Source: Acidobacteriota bacterium (GTDB lineage Bacteria > Acidobacteriota > Blastocatellia > Pyrinomonadales > Pyrinomonadaceae). Taken from it: a stretch of 64,000 nt of DNA. Location: positions 1 through 64,000 of the forward strand of contig QHXQ01000025.1 in the NCBI GenBank assembly GCA_003223935.1. Direction: 5' to 3'. Within the stretch, counting starts at the first letter, position 1; each line of letters opens with the position of its first letter. This document shows, one piece after another, positions 34,731 to 42,826 of this stretch. A program made the position numbers and the translations under genes. The notes under the pieces were generated by a model. The model was not told the origin of the DNA and ran no database searches. It saw nothing but the letters and a program-made list of their open reading frames with translations.

Positions 34731-35795
34731 TTAACTCGTCTTGCGCGGCTTGCCAAACATCCACGCGACGAAGATCGAGACGATGTAGAGCACAATCATC
34801 GGCGCGGCAAAGAGCATCATGTTCGGCACGTCGTTTGTGGGCGACAGCACCGCCGCCGCGATGAGAATTACAATCAGCGCGGTCTTCCAGACGCGCAGCA
34901 TCAGCCGCGCCGTGATTAGCCCTATGCGCGCGAGCACATAAGTGACCGCAGGCATCTGGAAGATTAGCCCCATGCCGAGCATGACGAGGATGATAAAGTC
35001 GAAATAGTCGTCCGCTTTGAGCAGCAGGCGGAAGTCTTGACCGAGACCGAGCAGATAGCGCGCGGCCGGCGGGAAGATGACTTTGTAAGCGAACGCCGCG
35101 CCGAGCACGAACGAGATGGTTGATAGCCCGATGAACGGCACGGCGTAACTGCGCTCGTGCGGATAGAGACCGGGCGAGATGAAGGCCCAGATTTGCCAGA
35201 GCAGGAACGGGACCGAGAGACAGAGCGCCGCGTAGAGCGAGACCTTGACGTAGAGCGCGAAGGGTTCGAGCGCCGTCGTCACGATCAACTTGTCATCAAT
35301 GCCGGGCAGCGCATCGGGCTTCGCCCCTTCCTCCGTCGGCAGCCGCACGCCCTTCGGGATGACGATGTTGCCCGCGATCAACTGCTCGTCCGTGAACAGC
35401 CCTAGATGACCTTCACTATCACGCGCTACACGCGCTTGGACGGACGCGCCCGGTGGGATGATGCTCTGGCCCAACTTCGTCGCTTCAGGAAAAACATAGC
35501 GCCCCGTGTCGCTCTCCTTCAAAGCCGAGAGCGGCGTGATCGCTTCTTGTCCGGTCAGTCCGGCAAACTGTATCTGGCGGCGTTGCGCGTCGGCGAGGGC
35601 GGCGCGGACTGGGCGCGCGAGAAAGTTGTAGATGCGATCTGAGACGAACCAGCAGACCATGAAGGCAACGAAGACGAAGATGATCGAGCGTATGAGGCGA
35701 CGGCGCAACTCGTCCAGATGTTCGAGAAACGACATCTGCCCGCCGAGTTCTTCGCCGTCTTTGTCTCGCCCTCTGTCTAAGAACGTGGATGCCAT
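34731..35795 (-). CDS. tatC: Sec-independent (Tat) translocase subunit TatC, with periplasmic insertion
   Basis: TatC is the multi-spanning receptor of the twin-arginine pathway. The first helix block MSFLEHLDELRRRLIRSIIF, the conserved LWQIWAFISPGLYPHER, and the helices FIGLSTISFVLGAAFAYKVIFP and beyond are clear. The protein has 354 residues, about 100 more than usual. The excess is a hydrophilic segment between helices 1 and 2 (about residues 65-155), in the first periplasmic loop. The start at ATG 35795 adds a short charged N-terminus. It follows the TatB-like gene by 24 bases and the two are surely co-expressed. Confidence 0.93.
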   Translation of the reverse strand: MASTFLDRGRDKDGEELGGQMSFLEHLDELRRRLIRSIIFVFVAFMVCWFVSDRIYNFLARPVRAALADAQRRQIQFAGLTGQEAITPLSALKESDTGRYVFPEATKLGQSIIPPGASVQARVARDSEGHLGLFTDEQLIAGNIVIPKGVRLPTEEGAKPDALPGIDDKLIVTTALEPFALYVKVSLYAALCLSVPFLLWQIWAFISPGLYPHERSYAVPFIGLSTISFVLGAAFAYKVIFPPAARYLLGLGQDFRLLLKADDYFDFIILVMLGMGLIFQMPAVTYVLARIGLITARLMLRVWKTALIVILIAAAVLSPTNDVPNMMLFAAPMIVLYIVSIFVAWMFGKPRKTS

Positions 35796-35819
35796 TCAGG
35801 GTGCAAGCGCGCCGAACGC

Positions 35820-36248
35820 TCAGAGCCAATCGCTTTTGCGCGACGCTTCAACGGGTGTTGCCGACGCTGGCGCGGACACCGGCGCGTTGGTCTCGCGCGC
35901 CATGACGGTCGCCGCTTCAGCGCCGCGTGCGACGCTCTCGCCATCGCGCGGCGGTGCGGTCGTGTCCGGCGCGATGGCGCGCTCGGCAACGGCCGTTTGC
36001 TCTGTCGGGTCAGGCGCGCCGATCATTGCTTGCTCGATGCGCTCCTCTTTCTCGACCCGCTCTATTGCGACCTCGCGCTCCCACGTCCGCTTGAAATCGT
36101 CCGATGCGCGCTTGAACTCGCTCAGACTCTTGCCGAGCGAGCGGCTCAACTCCGGCAGTTTGCGTGGCCCAAACAGGATGAGCGCCGCGACTAAGATGAC
36201 CAACAACTCAGTCGTGCCGATGGATTCGAGAAAAAGTAATGCGTGCAC
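35820..36248 (-). CDS. TatA/TatB-type Tat translocase subunit
   Basis: A 142-residue protein with an N-terminal membrane helix ESIGTTELLVILVAALILFGP, the conserved FGP hinge, an amphipathic helix KLPELSRSLGKSLSEFKRASDDF, then a long charged and Ala/Pro-rich tail. The glutamate early in the helix (TTELL) and the long tail favour TatB, the substrate receptor partner of TatC; a single bifunctional TatA is possible. The start codon is GTG at 36248. It precedes tatC. Confidence 0.88.
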   Translation of the reverse strand: MHALLFLESIGTTELLVILVAALILFGPRKLPELSRSLGKSLSEFKRASDDFKRTWEREVAIERVEKEERIEQAMIGAPDPTEQTAVAERAIAPDTTAPPRDGESVARGAEAATVMARETNAPVSAPASATPVEASRKSDWL

Positions 36249-36275
36249 TTGCGCTATCTCACTTCCTCAGTCGTT

Positions 36276-36389
36276 GAAAGTCTCATGTCCAAAGTTCCAT
36301 GTCCAACATCGCATGTCTATTCTAATAATTTAGACGCCGGGCGGCGGGCTTTGGACGTTAGACATTGAACTTTGGACATGGGACTTTTC
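36276..36389. repeat. Inverted heptad array, CATGTCC type
   Basis: The left arm (36276-36316) contains CATGTCC, AAAGTTC, CATGTCC, AACATCG, CATGTC; the right arm (36354-36389) is its near complement. The outer 20 bases pair with about one mismatch. The right arm forms the last codons of the VOC gene and the left arm lies just upstream of the TatB-like gene. Confidence 0.82.
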
Positions 36390-36749
36390 TTGCTCATAAT
36401 CCGGCGGATAATAGATGACCTCGACGATCTGTCCGCCGACGCCCTTCGTGTAAAAAGAGACGGTGCGATCACGATGCTCTTTGACGGGCCGATGCTCGCG
36501 CCGCGCCGCTTCTTCCAACGCCGCGCGCGTCTCGACGCGCAAGCCCATGTGGGGCGGATGCTTCGATCCCGGCCCCAAGAGCGCCACGCCAAAACCGCGC
36601 GCATCACGGAGCATCGCCCAATCGTGATACAACGTCTCCACGCGAAAGCCGAGCCGCTCATACTCGCGCACGTCCCGCGCCAAATCCTCCGACTGAATAG
36701 CGACGTGATCCACCACGCCGCCGAAACGCAACTCGCTCTGCTCAGACAT
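36330..36749 (-). CDS. VOC-superfamily protein (glyoxalase/methylmalonyl-CoA epimerase-like)
   Basis: The 139-residue product is a small vicinal-oxygen-chelate protein: VVDHVAIQSEDLARDVREYERLGFRVE, with the metal-binding His early, HMGLRVETRAALEEA in the middle, and a late glutamate in GGQIVEVIYYP. These are the usual metal positions of lyases or epimerases; substrate unknown. I start at ATG 36749 because GAGGTGG lies upstream. The last 15 residues (SHVQSSMSNVQSPPPGV region) are encoded by a heptad arm and unlikely to be functional. It is followed by the tat genes. Confidence 0.82.
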   Translation of the reverse strand: MSEQSELRFGGVVDHVAIQSEDLARDVREYERLGFRVETLYHDWAMLRDARGFGVALLGPGSKHPPHMGLRVETRAALEEAARREHRPVKEHRDRTVSFYTKGVGGQIVEVIYYPPDYEQEKSHVQSSMSNVQSPPPGV

Positions 36750-36762
36750 AACGCACCACCTC

Positions 36763-36834
36763 AATGATGAATGCGGACTGAAAATGCTCTCTGTTAATTC
36801 ATCGTTCCGCGTTCATCATTCATCATCCATCATT
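36763..36834. repeat. Inverted heptad array, TTCATCA type
   Basis: The right part (36798-36834) consists of TTCATCG, TTCCGCG, TTCATCA, TTCATCA, TCCATCA; the left part (36763-36776, AATGATGAATGCGG) is complementary. It fills the gap between the nitroreductase and VOC genes, includes the nitroreductase stop, and overlaps the VOC ribosome-binding region. Confidence 0.8.
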
Positions 36835-37519
36835 TCTCTTGCCACTCTGTCCCGTAGCGTTCGCTGAAGACGATGCGGTTGAGCGGGAGGCGACCGGGGT
36901 AAGCTTTCTCCGGTTCTTGGCCCCGCCCGATGGCGAGCAGGGCGCAGACCTCCGCTTCTTCGGGAATGCCGAACTCGCGTTTGACGGCTGCTGGGTCGAA
37001 GCCCTCCATCGGCGCGGTGTCAAAGCCGTAAGCCTCAGCCGCGAGCATCATCGTGGTGTACGCGATCATCGTGTGGCGGTGCACCCAGACGGGCATTGAT
37101 TGCATGTTGTCGAGAAACTTAAACGCGCCATCGCGCGACTTCTCCCAAGTAGCGGGATCGCCCGCGCCCCGCTCCGCGCCTTCGCGGAACACTTCATCGG
37201 CCGTGCGCTTCCACTCTTCCTTCATGCCGATGGCGATGATGACGACCGGCGCTTGCGCTACCTTCGCTTGATTGAACGCAGCCGACTGAAGCCGTTTCCG
37301 ATTCTCCGCATCGCGCACGACGATAAAGCGCCAAGGTTGCAGGTTGTAGCCCGAAGGCGCTTGCGCCCCAAGCCGCAGGATCGCATTCAAGTATTCTTCC
37401 GGCACTTCGTCCGGCAAAAACTGGTTCGTCGCACGCCGCTCCAACACAACTTGCGTGATCGGTTTCAACTGCTCGCCATTCGCTTGTGTCTGCGGCAGAT
37501 TCGTCGGCTTGTCCTGCAT
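36830..37519 (-). CDS. Nitroreductase-family FMN oxidoreductase
   Basis: The 229-residue protein is a nitroreductase-fold flavoprotein. It has the early RRATNQFLPDEVPEEYLNAIL, the FMN-contact QAPSGYNLQPWRFIVVRD, and the late GIPEEAEVCALLAIGRG. Members reduce nitro or quinone substrates with NAD(P)H; the specific substrate is unknown. I start at ATG 37519, with AGGGGG 7 bases upstream; the frame continues upstream only through a heptad array. Stop lies in the array at 36830. Confidence 0.9.
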   Translation of the reverse strand: MQDKPTNLPQTQANGEQLKPITQVVLERRATNQFLPDEVPEEYLNAILRLGAQAPSGYNLQPWRFIVVRDAENRKRLQSAAFNQAKVAQAPVVIIAIGMKEEWKRTADEVFREGAERGAGDPATWEKSRDGAFKFLDNMQSMPVWVHRHTMIAYTTMMLAAEAYGFDTAPMEGFDPAAVKREFGIPEEAEVCALLAIGRGQEPEKAYPGRLPLNRIVFSERYGTEWQEK

Positions 37520-37581
37520 CACGTGTCCCCCTGTTGGAATTAAGTCTGCACGATTGTAACGCGACACGTCCGCGAGGTAAA

Positions 37582-37703
37582 AGGCAGAAGGCGGTAGGCG
37601 GTGGCAGTTCAGGACAAAAGAACAGCCGGTTGGAAAGTCACTCAACCTCGTGAGTAAAAATCCAACCAGCTTCTTTACTGCCTACCGCCTTCTGCCTACT
37701 GAT
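37582..37703. repeat. Nested inverted heptad array, AGGCGGT type
   Basis: Outer arms 37582-37609 (AGGCAGA, AGGCGGT, AGGCGGT) and 37678-37703 enclose a second stem, GCCGGTTGGA (37625-37634) with TCCAACCAGC (37661-37670, one mismatch), and an inner ACTCA/TGAGT hairpin. The architecture and outer unit match 8088-8220 closely, although inner stems differ in sequence. It lies between carD and the nitroreductase gene, just after the carD stop. Confidence 0.85.
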
Positions 37704-37705
37704 CT

Positions 37706-38263
37706 TCAGTGGCCCGCGACGGCGCTGGCGGCGCGGGCGCGTGCGGCCGTGATGGGCCGGCGCTCGTGCTTGGCGCAGGCGCGCGCGAGTGCTTGCTCGA
37801 CGCGCGGCGTGATGTTGCATTCGGGTTGCCGACAGACGGCCGCCAATTCGGAGATAACCAGATAGCGTGCGCGCTCCAACATGCGCTGCTCGCGGAATGA
37901 GAGCGGCTTGAGATGGCTCAAGTAGGTTAGATGCTTGAGCACATGCGCGACCTCGAAGATGTCGCCGGTGCGCATCTTGTCGGAGAACTCTTTGAAGCGA
38001 TCCTTCCAATCGTGCGGGGCGGGCGTAAAGTCGTCGGCTAAATTCTTGAGCAGCAACTCGCATGCGCCCGAAGAGATCGGCGAACGAAGTCCGACCTCGC
38101 CCGCGTTGGCGATGGGCACGAGCACGACCGAGTTGGTCGCGGCGAGGCGCAGCGTGTAGAAGGGCATAGAGGCCGCGCCGATCTGCTTCTGCTCGATCTG
38201 TTCAATGATGCCGATGCCGTGGTTGGGGTACACGACTTTCTGTCCGACCTTAAAGCCCACCAT
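37706..38263 (-). CDS. CarD/CdnL-family RNA polymerase-binding regulator
   Basis: CarD-type proteins bind the RNA polymerase beta subunit and stabilise open complexes at rRNA and other promoters. The 185-residue sequence has the Tudor-like RNAP-interaction domain FKVGQKVVYPNHGIGIIEQIEQKQI and the helical DNA-binding half with DWKDRFKEFSDKMRTGDIFEVAHVLKHL. The start is clear: AGGAGGTG directly before ATG 38263. A promoter lies at 38386-38415. The last 25 residues are Ala/Arg-rich. Confidence 0.92.
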   Translation of the reverse strand: MVGFKVGQKVVYPNHGIGIIEQIEQKQIGAASMPFYTLRLAATNSVVLVPIANAGEVGLRSPISSGACELLLKNLADDFTPAPHDWKDRFKEFSDKMRTGDIFEVAHVLKHLTYLSHLKPLSFREQRMLERARYLVISELAAVCRQPECNITPRVEQALARACAKHERRPITAARARAASAVAGH

Positions 38264-38385
38264 TCACCTCCTAGAATACTTTGCACATGACAAGCCGCGC
38301 CGCAGCGCGCAGTTGATTTGCAGGTTGAACCCTTGGTTCTACGATTGACGCAGGGCGCGTCGGGAATGACTTGAATCGTCACGAA

Positions 38386-38415
38386 AGTGTAACAAGCAAC
38401 TTCATGTAGCGTCAA
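38386..38415 (-). promoter_or_regulatory. Promoter of carD
   Basis: On the minus strand: -35 TTGACG (38410-38415), 18-base spacer, -10 TACACT (38386-38391), giving a leader of about 115 bases. The 302-base gap between carD and phoR otherwise holds only the palindrome at 38481-38560. Confidence 0.6.
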
Positions 38416-38480
38416 GATTCAAGATGAACGATGCCCACGGCAGGATGAATGGAAAGCTGTCAGTGGAAAAATTGTTGCTG

Positions 38481-38560
38481 GTTATTGGTTCTTCGATAGT
38501 CAATCGTTCTATGCCCACCCTATGTTGCGGCCTTTGCATCAGGCTCAAATAACCAATAAC
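38481..38560. repeat. Inverted repeat GTTATTGGTT
   Basis: GTTATTGGTT (38481-38490) and its exact complement (38551-38560) are separated by 60 bases. GGTTATT/GGTTCTT looks like two 7-mers. It lies directly after the phoR stop and may be a degraded heptad element. Confidence 0.55.
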
Positions 38561-38565
38561 TAATT

Positions 38566-39870
38566 TCATCCATCATGCGGCAATTCAATCGTGAAGGTTG
38601 AGCCTGCGCCGAGCGTTGATTGCACGCTCGTTTCGCCGCCGTGCGCGCGGGCGAGATGTTTGACGATGGCGAGACCCAAGCCTGTGCCGCCGAGCGCGCG
38701 CGAGCGTGCGCGGTCAACGCGATAGAAGCGTTCAAAGATGCGTCTGATGTGTTCGGGCGCAATCCCTTCGCCCGTGTCTGCAACCGTGATGCGAGCACGC
38801 GCGCCATGCCGTTCATAGCGCACACGCACCGAGCCGTCTGCGCGATTGAACTTGATCGCGTTGTCGGTCAGGTTCGTCAACATCTGTTCGAGCCGGCGCG
38901 CGTCCGCCTGCACAAACACGTCCGCGCCGATCTCGTTGTGCAACTCGACCCCGCGTTCGGTCGCCTGCGCCGCCAACGCCGCGAACACCTCATTTACTAG
39001 CGAGCGCAAAGGCACGGACGCACGCTCAACCGTCACCGTGCCCGCTTCGATGGCCGACAATTCAAGGATGTCGTCAATCAACGTGTGCATGCGCGCGGCA
39101 TTGCGATCAATGATCGAGAGGAAGCGGCGGTTGTGCGTCGGATCGTCGAGCGCGCTGGCTTCGAGCGTTTCGACGAAGGTGCGTATGGCCGTCAGAGGCG
39201 TGCGCAGTTCGTGTGAGACATTGGAGAGAAATTCTTGGCGCACGCGCTCAAGGCGTTCGAGCCGTGTGATGTCGAAGAAAACGCCGATTGCGCCGCGCAC
39301 TTTTCTGTCGCTCGCCGCGCGCGGCTCAAACGGCGCGACGCGCAGATCAAACGCGCGCTTGTCTGCCTCGGCCGTCTCAACCTTGACGGCGACGCGCTCG
39401 CCGCGCAAGAGCGCCGCGCTAAAGGCCGTCAGCACGGCTTGGTTGTGTGTCAGATCGGTTAAGCGGCGCGCATTGAGCGTTGCGTCTGCGCTGACCCCGA
39501 AGATTTCGCCCGCCGCCGGATTCGAGACGAGCACACGCATGTCCGCGTCAACCACGAGCAGGCCCTCGCGCATGCTGTGCAACATCGCTTCAAGCAGTTC
39601 ATGCGCGGGCAACACTTCGCTGAGACTCGATGCGACAGCGCTCGCCATCTGCTTGGCGTTTCCTGTGCCGCTCAACACTGTCGTCGGGAGCGAAGATGAG
39701 GCGAGGTTGCTTGTGCGCCGTGTGGGCCATAAGCGCGCGGCGGCTGCGCCCGCCAGCGCGCAGAGCAGGACGACGCCCGCCGTGCCCGGCTGTCTGATGA
39801 AGAGCGCCGCCACCGCCAACGCAACCACACCACACAGAACTAACGACATGATCAGGCGCATAGAAGCCAT
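38566..39870 (-). CDS. phoR: Phosphate-regulon-type sensor histidine kinase
   Basis: The 434-residue protein has two N-terminal membrane helices (about 6-50), a PAS domain (about 95-200, LLEAMLHSMREGLLVVDADMRVLVSN), a HisKA block with the phosphorylated histidine in FLSNVSHELRTPLTAIRTFVE, and an ATPase domain with N, G1 and G2 boxes (LTDNAIKFN, VADTGEGIAPEHI, GGTGLGLAIVKHL). The layout and location next to phoB and pit indicate PhoR, which phosphorylates PhoB under phosphate limitation. No extracytoplasmic sensor domain is present, as in PhoR. phoR and phoB are separated by a heptad palindrome. Confidence 0.9.
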   Translation of the reverse strand: MASMRLIMSLVLCGVVALAVAALFIRQPGTAGVVLLCALAGAAAARLWPTRRTSNLASSSLPTTVLSGTGNAKQMASAVASSLSEVLPAHELLEAMLHSMREGLLVVDADMRVLVSNPAAGEIFGVSADATLNARRLTDLTHNQAVLTAFSAALLRGERVAVKVETAEADKRAFDLRVAPFEPRAASDRKVRGAIGVFFDITRLERLERVRQEFLSNVSHELRTPLTAIRTFVETLEASALDDPTHNRRFLSIIDRNAARMHTLIDDILELSAIEAGTVTVERASVPLRSLVNEVFAALAAQATERGVELHNEIGADVFVQADARRLEQMLTNLTDNAIKFNRADGSVRVRYERHGARARITVADTGEGIAPEHIRRIFERFYRVDRARSRALGGTGLGLAIVKHLARAHGGETSVQSTLGAGSTFTIELPHDG

Positions 39871-39885
39871 GATAATAAAAAGTTT

Positions 39886-39960
39886 GGAGTCGAGAGTCTG
39901 GAGTCTGGAGTCAAAAGATAAATTCTTTTTGACTCCAGACTCTCGACTCCAGACTCCAGA
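39886..39960. repeat. Inverted heptad array, GGAGTCT type
   Basis: Left arm 39886-39913: GGAGTCG, AGAGTCT, GGAGTCT, GGAGTCA. Right arm 39926-39960 is the complement, with units permuted by one. The short loop makes a stable hairpin of over 25 bp. It occupies the phoB-phoR intergenic gap, within an operon. Confidence 0.9.
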
Positions 39961-39981
39961 TTAATCTTAATCCTTCACACG

Positions 39982-40680
39982 TCAACGGTCACTGACTTTC
40001 GCGCTGCCGATGAAGCGATAGCCGACGCCGACGACCGTCTCGATGCAGTCGCCGCACGCGCCGAGTTTTTGGCGCAGGCGGCGTATGTGCACGTCTAGCG
40101 TGCGCGTGTCGCCGTAGTATTCGTAGCCCCAGACGTTGTCGAGAATCTGTTGGCGCGTCGCCACCCGCCCGCCCGTCTTGGCAAGCATTTCGAGCAGCGC
40201 GAACTCTTTGCGCGTGAGTTTGATGTTTATGCCCTCGCAAGCGACGCGCATGTCGGCGAAGTCAATTGACAAACGGCCGTCCGAATAACTCGGCACCGTC
40301 GTCTCGTCCGCGCGGCGCAAGACAGCGCGCACACGCGCCAACAGCTCACGCACCGAAAAAGGCTTGGTGATGTAATCATCCGCGCCGAGATCGAGACCGC
40401 CGACGCGGTCGGCTTCCGACGTGCGCGCCGTCAACATGATGATCGGCGTGCGGCGTGTCGCCGGCTCGCGGCGCAAGCGGCGACACAACTCCGTGCCGCT
40501 CATGCCCGGCAACATCAGGTCGAGCAAGATGAGCGCGGGCGGGCGACGCGGATCGAGCGCGGCCGTTAGTCCCTGCTCGCCCGTCAGAGCGATCGCGGCC
40601 TCCAGCCCCTCGCGCTCCAGATTGAACCGCAGCCCTTCCGCGATGTCCGGGTCATCTTCAACGATCAGCACAAGCGTCAT
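39982..40680 (-). CDS. phoB: OmpR/PhoB-family response regulator
   Basis: A 232-residue regulator: receiver domain with acidic pocket DDP, phosphoacceptor aspartate in LILLDLMLPGMSG, and the conserved Thr and Lys in MLTAR and DYITKPFSVREL, followed by a winged-helix DNA-binding domain (LTRKEFALLEMLAKTGGRV and TRTLDVHIRRLRQKLG). Adjacent phoR, pit and phoU-like genes make PhoB the likely identity. It should activate phosphate-starvation genes through Pho boxes. Confidence 0.92.
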   Translation of the reverse strand: MTLVLIVEDDPDIAEGLRFNLEREGLEAAIALTGEQGLTAALDPRRPPALILLDLMLPGMSGTELCRRLRREPATRRTPIIMLTARTSEADRVGGLDLGADDYITKPFSVRELLARVRAVLRRADETTVPSYSDGRLSIDFADMRVACEGINIKLTRKEFALLEMLAKTGGRVATRQQILDNVWGYEYYGDTRTLDVHIRRLRQKLGACGDCIETVVGVGYRFIGSAKVSDR

Positions 40681-40725
40681 AAGTTCAGTGATAAGTGAAA
40701 GGGAGCGGTCGCTTCGTTGAGTTCG

Positions 40726-41766
40726 TTAACGCGCCAGCTTGTAAATCAACTCGATCAGCAGGAACGTGACGGCCGCGATGGAGCCGGCGATGGGAATTGT
40801 CAAGACCCATGCCCAGACGATGCGTCCGGCGACGCCCCACTTGACGGCCGAGAGTCGGCGCGTCGCGCCGACGCCGACAATCGCGCCCGTGATCGTGTGC
40901 GTCGTCGAAACAGGCACGCCCGTCAAAGTCACGTAAGCGAGTGTCAGCGCCGCGCCCGTCTCGGCGCAGAAGCCGCCGACGGGTTTTAGTTTTGTGATGC
41001 GCGTGCCCATCGTGCGTACGATGCGCCAGCCGCCTGAGAGCGTGCCGAGACCGATGGCAGCGTGCGCCGTCAACACGACCCAGATTGGGATTGCGGGCAG
41101 GCCGCCGTTCGGCCCGTAGGCGATCAGCCCGCCGGCCGCCAGCACCGCCGTGATGATGCCCATCGTCTTCTGCGCATCGTTGCCGCCGTGACCGAGCGAG
41201 AAGGCGGCGGCCGACAATAGTTGCCCGCGCCGAAAGATTCGATCAACACGGCTCGGCGACGAATGCCGGAACAACCAATAGACGAGCACCATCAGCGTGA
41301 AGCCGAGCACCATACCGATGAGCGGCGAGAGCACGATGAACTTGAGCGTGCGCACCCACACGTCTGTTTTAAGTAAGCCGTGGAAGCCGCGATACGCGGC
41401 GATGCCTGCGCCCGCGTAGCCGCCCAAGAGCGCGTGCGAGCTTGAGGTCGGCAGCCCCAGCCACCAAGTGATCAAGTTCCAGATGATCGCACCCAAGAGC
41501 GCGGCGAGCAGCACGTAGAGCCTGAGGTCGGACGCGATCAAATCCATCCGCACGCCGTCGCCGATGGCCTTGGCCACGCGCGTGCCGAAGACGAGGAACG
41601 CGATGAAATTAAAAAACGCGGCCCAGACGACCGCGATTGCGGGCGACAGGACGCGCGTCGAAACGACCGTCGCAATTGAGTTCGCCGCATCATGAAAGCC
41701 GTTGATGTAGTCGAACAAGAGCGCGAGCGCGACGAGGACGAGGACGAAGGCGAATGTAGCGTTCAT
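40726..41766 (-). CDS. PiT-family inorganic phosphate transporter
   Basis: The 346-residue protein has about ten membrane helices and both PiT signature repeats: DYINGFHDAANSIATVVSTRVLSP near the N-terminus and SLGHGGNDAQKTMGIITAVL in the centre. PiT proteins import metal-phosphate complexes driven by the proton or sodium gradient. It lies between the phoU-like and phoB genes, a common arrangement for low-affinity phosphate uptake. Confidence 0.93.
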   Translation of the reverse strand: MNATFAFVLVLVALALLFDYINGFHDAANSIATVVSTRVLSPAIAVVWAAFFNFIAFLVFGTRVAKAIGDGVRMDLIASDLRLYVLLAALLGAIIWNLITWWLGLPTSSSHALLGGYAGAGIAAYRGFHGLLKTDVWVRTLKFIVLSPLIGMVLGFTLMVLVYWLFRHSSPSRVDRIFRRGQLLSAAAFSLGHGGNDAQKTMGIITAVLAAGGLIAYGPNGGLPAIPIWVVLTAHAAIGLGTLSGGWRIVRTMGTRITKLKPVGGFCAETGAALTLAYVTLTGVPVSTTHTITGAIVGVGATRRLSAVKWGVAGRIVWAWVLTIPIAGSIAAVTFLLIELIYKLAR

Positions 41767-41780
41767 GGTAACAGTGTCTG

Positions 41781-41877
41781 TAGCCAGTAGTCAGTAGGTT
41801 GATCGCGCATCGTCATTCGTCCCTCGTTTCAGCGCCAGCGATCAGTAATTGTTTTGCTACTGCTTACCGACTGCCTA
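41781..41877. repeat. Heptad arms between the phoU-like and pit genes
   Basis: Left arm 41781-41798 (TAGCCAG, TAGTCAG, TAGG) faces a partly complementary right arm 41857-41877 (CTACTGC, TTACCGA, CTGCCTA). About 60 bases lie between. Pairing is imperfect. Confidence 0.65.
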
Positions 41878-41879
41878 TC

Positions 41880-42506
41880 TCACGTATGTTTAATAATCAT
41901 GCTCTCGATGATATTGGCGACGTTTTCGCAGCGATCAACGGCCGCCTCTAGTTTTTCGTAAATCTCTTTCCACTTGAATACGGTGAGCGGGTCGGTCTGC
42001 TGGCGGAACAGTTCGGCGATGGCCGTGTGGTAGATGTCGTCGCCCTCGTTCTCAAGCCGGTGTATCTCGACGAGGCGCGGCGTGATGCCGACGGGTTTGG
42101 CCAACACCGAGACGACCTCGTGCAGTTGCACGGCCATGCGATGGATCACGTCAGCGAAGCGACGTGCGTGCGGTGACGATTCGTGTAAGTCGAACATGAC
42201 CATCGCGCGCGAGGCGTCGTCAATCAGATCGACGATGTCGTCGAGCGCAGAGGAGAGCATGTAGATGTCTTCACGGTCGAAAGGGGTGATGAAAGTCTTG
42301 TTGAGTTGCGTCGAGACCGTGTGCGTCAACTCGTCGCAGGCGTGCTCAATGGATTTGATGCGTTGCGCGTACTCATCATACTTGTGCTGGTTGCCCTCGC
42401 CGAGCATCTCGACGAGCAACCGTGAGGCGTCGAAGATGTAAGAGGTCATCTGCGAGAAGAAAGAGAAATACTGATCCTCACGCGGCAGAAAACTAAAACG
42501 TGCCAT
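41880..42506 (-). CDS. PhoU-like PiT accessory protein (DUF47)
   Basis: The 208-residue protein is an all-helical DUF47/YkaA-type PhoU homologue. It begins with FSFLPREDQYFSFFSQM, typical of this group, and has the E/D-rich metal-binding helices LTHTVSTQLNKTFITPFDREDI and IHRLENEGDDIYHTAI. These proteins are usually encoded beside pit and thought to control it. It is the first gene of the phosphate block, preceded by a promoter and a possible Pho box. Confidence 0.9.
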   Translation of the reverse strand: MARFSFLPREDQYFSFFSQMTSYIFDASRLLVEMLGEGNQHKYDEYAQRIKSIEHACDELTHTVSTQLNKTFITPFDREDIYMLSSALDDIVDLIDDASRAMVMFDLHESSPHARRFADVIHRMAVQLHEVVSVLAKPVGITPRLVEIHRLENEGDDIYHTAIAELFRQQTDPLTVFKWKEIYEKLEAAVDRCENVANIIESMIIKHT

Positions 42507-42553
42507 TGTTCATACTTGCTCCGTTCTCATGAAACTGAGCCGATAGCGCCGAG

Positions 42554-42582
42554 ACTATAAGTGAAGGCCGAATGGGAGACAA
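42554..42582 (-). promoter_or_regulatory. Promoter of the phosphate gene block
   Basis: On the minus strand: -35 TTGTCT (42577-42582), 17-base spacer, -10 TATAGT (42554-42559), 48 bases before the phoU-like gene start. Confidence 0.6.
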
Positions 42583-42590
42583 GCGCGTTG

Positions 42591-42612
42591 ATGTAACATA
42601 AATGTTAACAAG
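42591..42612 (-). promoter_or_regulatory. Possible Pho box
   Basis: Minus strand: TTGTTAACATT then TATGTTACATC, two 11-base units sharing ACAT at an 11-base period, just upstream of the -35. The layout resembles PhoB-type direct repeats, but the match to CTGTCAT is poor. Equally it reads as an imperfect palindrome (TAACAT/ATGTTA). Confidence 0.4.
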
Positions 42613-42680
42613 CGCGGCCTGACAGACCGAAGATGAAGGCGGCGCTCATGGCCGCTTACGTGCGCGTTTATGTGGGCGAA

Positions 42681-42728
42681 AAAAAAACGGGGCGCGGGGA
42701 AACTCCGGGCGAAGTTTCTGCGCGCCCC
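42681..42728 (-). terminator. Intrinsic terminator of the porin gene
   Basis: GGGGCGCG (42689-42696) pairs with CGCGCCCC (42721-42728), with an inner GAAACT/AGTTTC stem. On the minus strand the hairpin is followed by a run of nine T (42680-42688). This is the clearest Rho-independent terminator in the window, about 100 bases after the porin stop. Confidence 0.88.
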
Positions 42729-42826
42729 TTATAGTCCGCATAAGAGGCGGGGTTTGATTGAAGCCTAACCGAACGACGCTAACGCGCGCTTAAATGTTGC
42801 TTACAGTTTTCGCGCCACGCCCGAAC

